From Marichromatium bheemlicum (GTDB lineage Bacteria > Pseudomonadota > Gammaproteobacteria > Chromatiales > Chromatiaceae), in NCBI RefSeq assembly GCF_012276755.1, contig NZ_JAAXKX010000006.1, positions 1-64,000 of the forward strand: a DNA stretch of 64,000 nucleotides. Reading direction: 5' to 3'. Every line of letters starts with the position of its first letter. The first letter of the stretch is position 1. The notes under the pieces were generated by a model that saw nothing but the letters and a program-made list of their open reading frames with translations, searched no databases and was not told the origin of the DNA. Of the stretch, positions 37,629 to 44,722 are shown in pieces. The position numbers and the translations under genes were made by a program.

Positions 37629-38597
37629 ATGACCTCACCCGCCACCCCAGCCACCGAGCAACCGACCCCCACCACAGGGACGCCCATCCCCTTGGAACCC
37701 GGCACGGCGGCGCCGCTGGAGCCGGCGGGCAGCGCCGCCCCCCTGCTCGAGGCGACACCTGCGGCCGATCCCACGGGCGTGCTCGACCCCACGCTCGCAA
37801 CCGACCCTGCCGCCAGTACGGCCACCATCGCCACCCCCTGGGAGACCCTGCTCGGAGGACTGCAGGAACGGCTGAGCATCTTCACCGATGTCGGCGGCCC
37901 GGTACTCGCGCTCCTCGCCCTGCTCTCGGTGGTGGCCGCCGCCATCGTGCTGGTCAAGCTGTGGCAGTTCGCACGACTACACATCGACGGCCACGCCCCG
38001 ATCGACGAGGCACTGCTGCTGTGGCACCAGCGTGACATCCATGGCGCGCTGCGCCGACTCGAGGAGCGTCCCCAACCGGTCTCGCGAGTGGTCCACCTAG
38101 CGCTGGTCGGGCTGCGCCACCCCAATCTCGACCTGGCGCTGCTGCGCGAGGAAATCGCCCGTGTCGCCACCCTCCAGCTCGAACAGCTGCGCAGCCATCT
38201 GCGCGCGCTCGAGATCATCGCCGCACTCAGCCCGCTGCTCGGTCTGCTCGGCACCGTACTCGGTATGATCGAGGCCTTCCGACAGCTCGAGCAGGCCGGC
38301 AGTCAGGTCGATCCCGCGATCCTTTCCGGTGGGATCTGGCAGGCGTTGTTGACCACCGCCGCCGGTCTCAGCCTGGCGATCCCGGTCGTGCTCGCGCACA
38401 GCTGGCTGGAACGCCGCGTCGAGCGCTGCGGCCACCGCATGGAGGACGCGGTCACCCGGGTGTTCACCCGCGATCTCACCGGCACCGCAGACGAGGCGGT
38501 GATCCCCGAGCAGGCCACGGCCCGCACCCCCGACGAGCCCGCGGCCCCTAGCGCGCCCCCGGCACTGGTCACCGCCCAGGTCGGCTATGCGTCTTGA
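37629..38597 (+). CDS. exbB: ExbB/TolQ-type proton channel with Pro-rich N-terminal extension
   Basis: This 322-aa protein belongs to the MotA/TolQ/ExbB family that drives TonB. Its core has TM1 (about residues 90-110), a cytoplasmic helical region, and TM2-TM3 around LEIIAALSPLLGLLGTVLGMIEAF and GGIWQALLTTAAGLSLAIPVVLAHSWLE. The first 70 or so residues are Pro/Ala/Thr-rich and should be periplasmic, an extension not found in E. coli ExbB. The 3' end overlaps the first exbD by 11 bp. Confidence 0.92.
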   Translation: MTSPATPATEQPTPTTGTPIPLEPGTAAPLEPAGSAAPLLEATPAADPTGVLDPTLATDPAASTATIATPWETLLGGLQERLSIFTDVGGPVLALLALLSVVAAAIVLVKLWQFARLHIDGHAPIDEALLLWHQRDIHGALRRLEERPQPVSRVVHLALVGLRHPNLDLALLREEIARVATLQLEQLRSHLRALEIIAALSPLLGLLGTVLGMIEAFRQLEQAGSQVDPAILSGGIWQALLTTAAGLSLAIPVVLAHSWLERRVERCGHRMEDAVTRVFTRDLTGTADEAVIPEQATARTPDEPAAPSAPPALVTAQVGYAS

Positions 38598-38985
38598 TGT
38601 CGCTCGCCGGGGCCGGCGCCACCCGATCTCATTGACCCCACTGATCGACGTGGTATTCATCCTGCTGCTGTTCTTCATGCTCGCCTCGCACTTCGATCAA
38701 TGGCGCGCGCTCGCGCTCGACGCGCGCGGCGCCAAGGTCGGCGCGGCGGTATCGGGCGAGGCCCGTGCGGCGATGTTGCTGCGTCTGCACGCCGATGCCC
38801 GGATCGACCTCAGCGGGGAGTCGCTCACCCCGGCGCAGCTCGAACAGCGCGTCGAGCGCGCGCTCGAGCGCGACCCCGAACTGGTAGTGGTGATCCAGTC
38901 CGCCCCCGAGGTCGAGCTGCAGACCATCGTCTCCACCATCGACCACCTGGTCAGCGCCGGCGCCCCGGAGGTCCGACTGCAATGA
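38587..38985 (+). CDS. exbD: ExbD/TolR-type protein (first copy)
   Basis: This 132-aa protein has a short cytoplasmic tail and one TM with the essential Asp (ISLTPLIDVVFILLLFFMLASHF), then a periplasmic domain with a LTPAQLEQRVERAL-type segment. It is the proton-relay partner of ExbB. It overlaps exbB and the second exbD by 4-11 bp. Confidence 0.93.
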   Translation: MRLDVARRGRRHPISLTPLIDVVFILLLFFMLASHFDQWRALALDARGAKVGAAVSGEARAAMLLRLHADARIDLSGESLTPAQLEQRVERALERDPELVVVIQSAPEVELQTIVSTIDHLVSAGAPEVRLQ

Positions 38986-39395
38986 GATTCACCCGCCCCC
39001 AGCCGCGCCCGAGCAGTGACGACCAGTTGATCCCGCTGATCAACGTCATCTTCCTGATGCTGATCTTCTTCATGCTCGCCGGCCACATCGCCCCCAGCGA
39101 CCCGATCGAGATCGAGCCACCACGCTCCAGCGAGGCCCCCGAGGCACAGCCCCCCCAGCCCGAGCAACGCACCCTGTTGATCGCCACCGACGGCAGACTC
39201 GCACTCGACGGCAACGCACTGTCGCCGCCGCAGTTGCAACGGCGCCTCGCCGCCTGGCGTGAGGCCGTCCCCACCGGAACACTACGGATCAAGGCCGACG
39301 CCCGGCTCAGCGCCGGACAGCTCCAGGAGACACTGACGCTGCTACGTGAGCTGGGCATCGAACACATCACCTTACTGGCGACCCAGGCGCGCTGA
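38982..39395 (+). CDS. exbD: ExbD/TolR-type protein (second copy)
   Basis: This 137-aa paralogue has DDQLIPLINVIFLMLIFFMLAGH, where the TM residue equivalent to the essential ExbD Asp reads Asn (PLINVIF against PLIDVVF in copy 1). That change would remove the protonatable group if the alignment is right. Two unequal ExbD copies are common in Ton systems of aquatic gammaproteobacteria. It overlaps tonB by 1 bp. Confidence 0.9.
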   Translation: MRFTRPQPRPSSDDQLIPLINVIFLMLIFFMLAGHIAPSDPIEIEPPRSSEAPEAQPPQPEQRTLLIATDGRLALDGNALSPPQLQRRLAAWREAVPTGTLRIKADARLSAGQLQETLTLLRELGIEHITLLATQAR

Positions 39396-40171
39396 TGGAC
39401 ATCCGCTCCCGACACTGGATGATCGCGCTGGCGCTAGCGCTACTCCTGCACGGCTCCTTGCTGATGGCGCTGACCCGGCCGAGTCCCCCCGTTGCCGTGA
39501 CCGCAACCCCCTACGCGATCGCCCTTGGCGCGGCCCCCGGCCCGCTCGGCGAACCGGCCGCCGCCGCACCGCTGGCCGCTGCACCAGCACCGCCCCCGTT
39601 GACTCCGCTCGCCCAGCCCGAGCTGGTACCGGTGCGCGAACTCGAGCCACCCAAACCCAAACCCAAACCGAAGCCCAAGCCCAAGCCCAAGCCCAAGCCC
39701 AAGCCGGTCGAGCCCAAGCCACAACCCAAGCCCCACACCGCACCGCCCCGGCCACGCACCGAGGCCGTGCGCGACGACCAAGCGATCAATCGCGCCCCCG
39801 GCGGCACCGGCTCCGGTCAGGGCAGCGCCAGCGGCAGTGGCAAGGGCGGCGGCGGTGGCGGTGGTGGTGGCGGCTCGGGCGCGGCGCAGGCCAACTATTA
39901 CGGCAAGCTCGCCCACTGGCTCGACCGTCACAAGCGCTATCCACGCCAGGCGCGCCGGTTACGCCAACAGGGTCGGGTCGAGGTCGCCTTCACCATCGAT
40001 CGTGGAGGACGGCTGATCTCGCACCGCATCGTCGCCAGCTCCGGACATCCGTTGCTCGACGCCGAGGTCAGCGCACTGCTCAAGCGCGCCAGTCCGATGC
40101 CTCGTCCACCTGCCGAGATCGCCCGCGATCGCCTCAAGGTTCAGGTCCCGATCGACTTCGCGCTGCGCTGA
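39395..40171 (+). CDS. tonB: TonB energy-transducing protein
   Basis: This 258-aa protein has an N-terminal TM (WMIALALALLLHGSLLMAL) and a long periplasmic spacer. The spacer includes an uninterrupted Lys-Pro repeat (about residues 86-105) and a Gly-rich stretch. The C-terminal TonB domain follows (YPRQARRLRQQGRVEVAF, SSGHPLLDAEV). It opens outer-membrane receptors with energy from ExbBD. The ATG overlaps the second exbD stop (TGATG). Confidence 0.95.
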   Translation: MDIRSRHWMIALALALLLHGSLLMALTRPSPPVAVTATPYAIALGAAPGPLGEPAAAAPLAAAPAPPPLTPLAQPELVPVRELEPPKPKPKPKPKPKPKPKPKPVEPKPQPKPHTAPPRPRTEAVRDDQAINRAPGGTGSGQGSASGSGKGGGGGGGGGGSGAAQANYYGKLAHWLDRHKRYPRQARRLRQQGRVEVAFTIDRGGRLISHRIVASSGHPLLDAEVSALLKRASPMPRPPAEIARDRLKVQVPIDFALR

Positions 40172-40210
40172 ACCCACGGCGTGCTCGCCCGACCCGGCAG
40201 ACCATCAAAT

Positions 40211-40229
40211 GATATCGATTAGCATTTGC
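40211..40229 (+). promoter_or_regulatory. Fur-box-like site upstream of the cytochrome/flavodoxin genes
   Basis: The 19-bp site GATATCGATTAGCATTTGC matches the Fur consensus at 13 of 19 positions and lies in an AT-rich gap between tonB and the cytochrome c gene. Regulation by iron is inferred. Confidence 0.55.
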
Positions 40230-40357
40230 ATAAATAACCGGATCTGCCTATCCTCGGTCATCGAGCAACAGGGCCCGGCACCGACCTGTCCGAGACCTCC
40301 GCGGCCAGGACGGCCTGCCGGGTCCATCTCCATCGACGTCTCCCGAAGGACCGCACC

Positions 40358-40675
40358 ATGAGTAGTCAGCCCCCATCACTTCGTCACGGCCTCGTGCTCG
40401 CCCTGCTCCTCATCACCCCGCTCGTCAACGCCAGCCCGGAGCTGGCCCAACAGAGCGGTTGCATGGTCTGTCATCAGGTCGACAACAAGATCATCGGCCC
40501 GGCCTACCGCGAGGTCGCCGCCAAGTACCGCGACCAACCCGATGCCAAGGTCAAGCTCGTCGCCAAGGTCAAGCAGGGCGGCGTGGGCGTCTGGGGCGAC
40601 ATGCCGATGCCACCCAACGCCCACGTCAGTGATGCCGACATCGAGACCCTGGTGACCTGGGTGCTGGGACTCTGA
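40358..40675 (+). CDS. small class I c-type cytochrome (cytochrome c8/c551-like)
   Basis: This 105-aa protein has a signal peptide (HGLVLALLLITPLVNA) and one heme site, CMVCH, with a distal Met in WGDMPMPPN. It resembles the soluble cytochrome c8/c551 used as a periplasmic electron carrier in purple bacteria. The ATG at 40358 gives a good signal peptide. It lies between tonB and a flavodoxin gene, with a Fur-like site upstream, so iron-responsive electron transfer is possible. Confidence 0.92.
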   Translation: MSSQPPSLRHGLVLALLLITPLVNASPELAQQSGCMVCHQVDNKIIGPAYREVAAKYRDQPDAKVKLVAKVKQGGVGVWGDMPMPPNAHVSDADIETLVTWVLGL

Positions 40676-40736
40676 CCGTCCCCACTCCGCACCCGCCTCG
40701 GGGAGCACCCCACCCACCTCGTACGGAGATCCTGCA

Positions 40737-41255
40737 ATGCAGCAGATCGGACTCTTCTTCGCCACCGACACCGGCACCACCGAGATCATCGCCGAGCGCA
40801 TCCAGCGCCATCACTTCTCCCCCGAGACCTTGGCACTCCACCCGCTCGACGAGACCGACGCCACCGTGGTCAATGCCCACCACGCCCTGATCTTCGGCAC
40901 CCCTACGGTCGGCTACGGTGATGCCCCCTACGCGCTCGAGCGCTTCCTCGACCAACTCGACGCAGTCGAGTTCGGCGACCGTCCAGTGGCACTCTTCGGC
41001 CTCGGCGACCAGATGGGTTACCCGGACGTCTTCGTCGACGCCCTGGGGATGTTTCATGCCGAACTCCAGGCACGCGGCGCGCGCCTGATCGGCTACTGGC
41101 CGACCACCGGCTACGACTACGAGGCGTCCAAGGCCGATCTCGGCGACGGTCGCTTCTGCGGCCTGGTCCTCGACGAGGACAACCAGCCGGAACTGACCGA
41201 GGCCCGGCTGGCGCACTGGATCGAGCAGATCCGTCCCGCGTTGGGCGCTGTCTGA
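40737..41255 (+). CDS. flavodoxin (long-chain type)
   Basis: This 172-aa FMN protein begins IGLFFATDTGTTEIIAERI with the T-x-T-G-x-T phosphate loop and has the FMN-stacking regions GTPTVGYGDAP and GLGDQMGYPDVF. The 172-aa length and the inserted loop make it a long-chain flavodoxin. Flavodoxins replace ferredoxin when iron is scarce, which fits the Fur-like sites around it. A GGAG site lies 9 nt upstream. Confidence 0.95.
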   Translation: MQQIGLFFATDTGTTEIIAERIQRHHFSPETLALHPLDETDATVVNAHHALIFGTPTVGYGDAPYALERFLDQLDAVEFGDRPVALFGLGDQMGYPDVFVDALGMFHAELQARGARLIGYWPTTGYDYEASKADLGDGRFCGLVLDEDNQPELTEARLAHWIEQIRPALGAV

Positions 41256-41300
41256 GAATCGCGAATGGATGGCTTGCGCGATCGCAATGCATCATTGATC

Positions 41301-41319
41301 GATAAGCGCAACCATTCTC
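41301..41319 (+). promoter_or_regulatory. Fur-box-like site upstream of the P-type ATPase gene
   Basis: The 19-bp site GATAAGCGCAACCATTCTC matches the Fur consensus at 13 of 19 positions, in the gap between flavodoxin and the ATPase gene. Iron control is inferred. Confidence 0.5.
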
Positions 41320-41371
41320 ATTCACGCCATTACTCAGCAGTGCACCAAGGCCGGTGCGGGAGTCGTTGTCG

Positions 41372-43516
41372 ATGATCCAGATCCGCCACCAGATCCCGGG
41401 ACGCCTGCGTCTACGCGTCCCCGCACTGGTCCGCAACCGTCCACTCGCGGACTGGATCGAGCATGAACTCGGGGCGGTCAACGGTATCGAGCAGGCTGTC
41501 TGCAACCCCGGCTGCGCCTCCCTGGTGGTGTGCTATCGCCACACCCAACTCGATGCGGCCGGGATCCGCGCCGAACTCGAGGCGATCATCGCCCGCCCGA
41601 TCGACCCCAGCCGTCTGACCTGTGAGCTTGCCGACGGGCGCTGTCGCAGCTGTCAACGCAGCGCGCAAGACCAGACGCCGACGCTGGGACGCATCCTCTC
41701 GCTGGTGCTGCTCGCCGGCTATCTCGGCTACGTGCTGATCCGCGAGCACCTGCTCAAGCGCCCGGTCGCCCAGAACCCGCTCAGCCCCACCGGGCTGATC
41801 GCCCTGGCCGGGGCCATCCCGCTGCTGCGCGATGCCTGGCACGAGACCTTCGTCGAGCGCCGCTTCACCCTCCATCAGTTCCTCGCCTTCTCGTTGGTGC
41901 TCGGCATCCTCATGGGCGAGGCACTCACCGCCTTCGAGATCATCCTGGTGCTGCGCGGCGGCGAGCTGCTCGAGGGTTTCGTCGCCAACCGATCGCGCCG
42001 CGCGATCCGCCGAATGCTCGCGCTCTCGGTCAAGGACGCCTGGGTGTGGGTCGAGGGTCAGGAGCTGCAGGTCGCGGTCGCCGAGCTGCGCGAGGGCGAC
42101 CGGGTGGTGGTGCGCACCGGCGAGAAGATCCCGATCGACGGGGTCATCGAGCACGGCGAGGCCGAGCTCAACGAGGCAAGCATCAGCGGCCGCTCGGAGC
42201 CGGTGTTCAGACAGATCGGCGCCGAGGTCTTCGCCGGCAGCTATGTCGAACGCGGCGCCATCCGCATCCGCGCCGAACGCGTCGGCGAGGCGACCTATCT
42301 GGCCCGGATGGCCGCACTGGTCGACGCCTCGCTCGACCAGAAGGCACCAGTCCAACAGCGCGCCGACGAACTGGCCGCGCGGCTGTTGCGACTCGGCACC
42401 CTGTCGACCCTCGCCACCCTGGTGCTCACCCGTAGCGTCGAGCGCGCCTTCACCGTGATGCTGGTGATGTCCTGTCCCTGTTCGACCGTGCTCGCCGCCG
42501 CCACCGCGGTGAGCGCGGCGCTGCACAGCGCCACCCGGCGACAGATGTTGATCAAGGGAGGGATCCATCTCGAACGCGTCGGTACCGCGCCCTGCGTCTG
42601 CTTCGACAAGACCGGCACCCTCACCACCGAGACCCCGGAGGTGGCCGTCGTGATCGGCGAGGACGAGGACACCCTGCTCTATTGGGCGGCCTCGGCCGAG
42701 CACCACAACCCGCACGCACTCGCCCATGCCATCGTGCGCCACGCCCAGACCCTCGGTATCGAACCCGAGACCCACGGCATCAGCGAACACCTGCTCGGCC
42801 ACGGGCTGGAGGCGCACATCGGCGAGCATCGCGTGTTGGTCGGCAACGCGCGGATGATGGCCACCGGCAAGGTCTCGCTACGCCGCTACAAGGACGCGGC
42901 TCAGCGATTGATCGAGTCCGGCCTGACCGCCGTGCACGTCGCCCTCGACGGTAAGGCGCTGGGGGTGATCGGCATCCGCCATCAGCTCCGCCCCGAAGTC
43001 CACGAGACCCTGGCGCGACTGCGCGCCGACGGCGTCGGCCATATCGCGCTGATCTCCGGCGACGAACCTCAGGTGGCCGCAGCCTTGGCCGACGAACTGG
43101 AGCTCGACAGCTGCTATGGCGGACGCCTGCCCGAGGACAAGGCCGAGGTGGTGCGGGCGCTGCGCGCCGAGCACGGCCCGGTGGTGATGGTCGGCGACGG
43201 GGTCAACGACGCCCTGGCGCTGGCCGAGGCCGACATCGGCATCGCCATGGGCAGCGGCGGCTCGGAGGTAGCCATCGAGGTCGCCGATATCGCCCTGGCC
43301 GACAGCGCCATGGGCAACCTCGCCGAGCTGCGCGCACTCAGTCGCCAGACCCTGCGTGTCGCCGACCAGAACTACTATCTCGCCGTCGGCACCGACATCG
43401 CCGGCATCGCGCTCGGCGCCGCCGGCATCCTCAGCCCGGCGATGGGGGGGCTGATCCACGTCACCCACACCCTCGGCATCCTCGCCAACTCCTCACGGCT
43501 GCTGCGCGCGCCCTGA
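41372..43516 (+). CDS. P1B-type metal-transporting ATPase with altered A-domain motif
   Basis: This 714-aa protein has an N-terminal HMA_2-like domain (IRHQIPGRLRLRVPAL) with Cys residues, membrane helices, the CPC motif (SCPCS, Cys368/Cys370), the phosphorylation motif DKTGTLT (Asp412) and GDGVNDALAL. The A-domain loop reads SISGRSEPV where P-type ATPases have TGES-P, so the catalytic Glu is replaced by Arg274. That is unusual and could weaken dephosphorylation. Family relatives export or sort Mn, Fe, Co or Zn. I set the start at MIQIRHQ; an in-frame GTG lies 18 bp earlier. It sits inside the iron/Fur island. Confidence 0.9.
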   Translation: MIQIRHQIPGRLRLRVPALVRNRPLADWIEHELGAVNGIEQAVCNPGCASLVVCYRHTQLDAAGIRAELEAIIARPIDPSRLTCELADGRCRSCQRSAQDQTPTLGRILSLVLLAGYLGYVLIREHLLKRPVAQNPLSPTGLIALAGAIPLLRDAWHETFVERRFTLHQFLAFSLVLGILMGEALTAFEIILVLRGGELLEGFVANRSRRAIRRMLALSVKDAWVWVEGQELQVAVAELREGDRVVVRTGEKIPIDGVIEHGEAELNEASISGRSEPVFRQIGAEVFAGSYVERGAIRIRAERVGEATYLARMAALVDASLDQKAPVQQRADELAARLLRLGTLSTLATLVLTRSVERAFTVMLVMSCPCSTVLAAATAVSAALHSATRRQMLIKGGIHLERVGTAPCVCFDKTGTLTTETPEVAVVIGEDEDTLLYWAASAEHHNPHALAHAIVRHAQTLGIEPETHGISEHLLGHGLEAHIGEHRVLVGNARMMATGKVSLRRYKDAAQRLIESGLTAVHVALDGKALGVIGIRHQLRPEVHETLARLRADGVGHIALISGDEPQVAAALADELELDSCYGGRLPEDKAEVVRALRAEHGPVVMVGDGVNDALALAEADIGIAMGSGGSEVAIEVADIALADSAMGNLAELRALSRQTLRVADQNYYLAVGTDIAGIALGAAGILSPAMGGLIHVTHTLGILANSSRLLRAP

Positions 43517-43517
43517 A

Positions 43518-44264
43518 TCACGACACCACGGCCAGGGGGCCAGTCGACCGCCCTGGCCAGGGCTGCAGCGGCGCCGCGGGTCGCTGAGCGGGACGCACAC
43601 GCGCCACCCGCCCACTGGCCTCGACCAGCGACACCCCCAGCTCCAACCCCAGGCCACAGAGCACATTCAACACCCCGGGCGGTAAACAGCGCGCCAGCGC
43701 GCACCAGAGCGCGGCGACCGCGACCCCTTGCGGATGACGGTCATCGAACAGCAGCGCCACCACCAGGGTCTCGCCGCGCCGCAGGACGTGCAGCGCGCGC
43801 GCCAGCTCAGGCAGTGGTTCGGCATTCACCGGCACCGCCAACCAACGCACACCCCGGGCATCGACCGCGACCCCAGCACGCGATTCGGCGCGCTGATCGA
43901 CATGCTGTACCCGTTGCCAGGCCGCATCGATCAGGCGACGGGGCGCACGCCACAGTGTGGCCTGCGGCTCGTCGCCCGAATGATATGTACCGAACCCGTG
44001 CTCGAAACGCCGCTGCTCGATCAACGCCCCGGCCCGCTCGAGCCGCGCCACGCGGGCACCGCGACCGCGCTCCTCCCAGACTGGGGCGGCGACCCCGGCG
44101 GCGGCGATCGCCGCAGTCACGTCCAACCCCGAGGAACGCGCCACTCGCACGCTCCCCACGGTGAACGCCGCCCCCGACCAGGGGATACGCCAACAGCCAC
44201 CGATCAGGTTAGCAAGCTGACGCGAGGCGGCCGCAGGCCCGGTCGCGCGCGCTGACGCGCTCAT
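43518..44264 (-). CDS. aldehyde-dehydrogenase-derived protein lacking the catalytic half
   Basis: This 248-aa protein resembles the first half of an ALDH. The N-terminus LANLIGGCWRIPWSGAAFTV is like the GGEW start, ALIEQRRFE resembles the helical segment and LPPGVLNVLCGLGLELGVSLVEAS matches the cofactor-domain motif of ALDHs. The protein ends at the place where an ALDH enters its catalytic domain, so no catalytic Cys is present. It starts at 44264 with an AGGTG site and overlaps the stop of the 44-aa gene. It sits in the Fur/heme locus, convergent to the ATPase gene with 1 bp between stops. It may be a binding or regulatory protein, or a decaying relic; conservation would decide. Confidence 0.65.
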   Translation of the reverse strand: MSASARATGPAAASRQLANLIGGCWRIPWSGAAFTVGSVRVARSSGLDVTAAIAAAGVAAPVWEERGRGARVARLERAGALIEQRRFEHGFGTYHSGDEPQATLWRAPRRLIDAAWQRVQHVDQRAESRAGVAVDARGVRWLAVPVNAEPLPELARALHVLRRGETLVVALLFDDRHPQGVAVAALWCALARCLPPGVLNVLCGLGLELGVSLVEASGRVARVRPAQRPAAPLQPWPGRSTGPLAVVS

Positions 44265-44395
44265 GACTGCACCTGGGCGACGACCTCGCCGCCAGCCGCC
44301 GGCGCGCCGGTGGCGCCGTGCTCGGGTAACAACATCAGGCAAAGCACGGCGGCGATGACAGCGATCGGGGGCAGGAGTGAGAGGTGAAGACGCAT
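44261..44395 (-). CDS. 44-aa membrane peptide coupled to the ALDH-like gene
   Basis: This short gene encodes 44 residues: MRLHLSLLPP, then a hydrophobic helix IAVIAAVLCLMLLPEHGATG and a short tail. A GGAGG site sits 7 nt before the ATG, and its stop overlaps the ATG of the ALDH-like gene (ATGA). It lies 62 bp from a strong Fur box. It looks like a single-pass membrane or secreted peptide. I do not recognise the family. Confidence 0.55.
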   Translation of the reverse strand: MRLHLSLLPPIAVIAAVLCLMLLPEHGATGAPAAGGEVVAQVQS

Positions 44396-44456
44396 GCAGA
44401 GACCTCCTGAGGCCCGGGGCACACGCGAGGGCGCGGATGGCCGGACTTCACAATTA

Positions 44457-44475
44457 AATGATAACGGTTATCATT
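44457..44475. promoter_or_regulatory. strong Fur box between hemP and the ALDH-like operon
   Basis: The sequence AATGATAACGGTTATCATT is a perfect 9-1-9 palindrome. A 19-bp Fur-consensus window shifted by three bases matches at 15 of 19 positions. It sits between divergent transcription units: hemP to the right and the 44-aa/ALDH-like operon to the left, so Fur would control both. Confidence 0.82.
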
Positions 44476-44526
44476 ATTGTACAAGAATCCAGCAACTGCA
44501 ATACCCGAGAACAGGAGTCTCCTATC

Positions 44527-44712
44527 ATGCAGCCACCATCTGTCGGCGAGCGGCGTCGCCAGCGCCAACCCCTGAGCGTTTACAGCGCGGAGTTACTCGC
44601 TCACGATCGCGAGCTGCTGATCATCCATCGTGGCGCCCGCTACCGACTGCGCGCCGCGCCACGTGGACGGCTCGAACTGCTCGGGCCGGAGCCCGAGCAC
44701 GTCGAGCGGTGA
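44527..44712 (+). CDS. hemP: hemin uptake protein HemP
   Basis: This 61-aa protein matches HemP: the core YSAELLAHDRELLIIHRGARYRLR resembles the conserved S-x-x-L-L-x-x-x-R-E-L-x-I-x-H-x-G-x-x-Y-R-L-R pattern. I chose the ATG at 44527 behind an AGGAG site; an upstream in-frame ATG starts inside the Fur box. HemP proteins accompany heme-uptake receptors and may be regulators of their expression. It is convergent with the TonB-dependent receptor gene. Confidence 0.8.
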   Translation: MQPPSVGERRRQRQPLSVYSAELLAHDRELLIIHRGARYRLRAAPRGRLELLGPEPEHVER

Positions 44713-44722
44713 GTCGCGGCGC

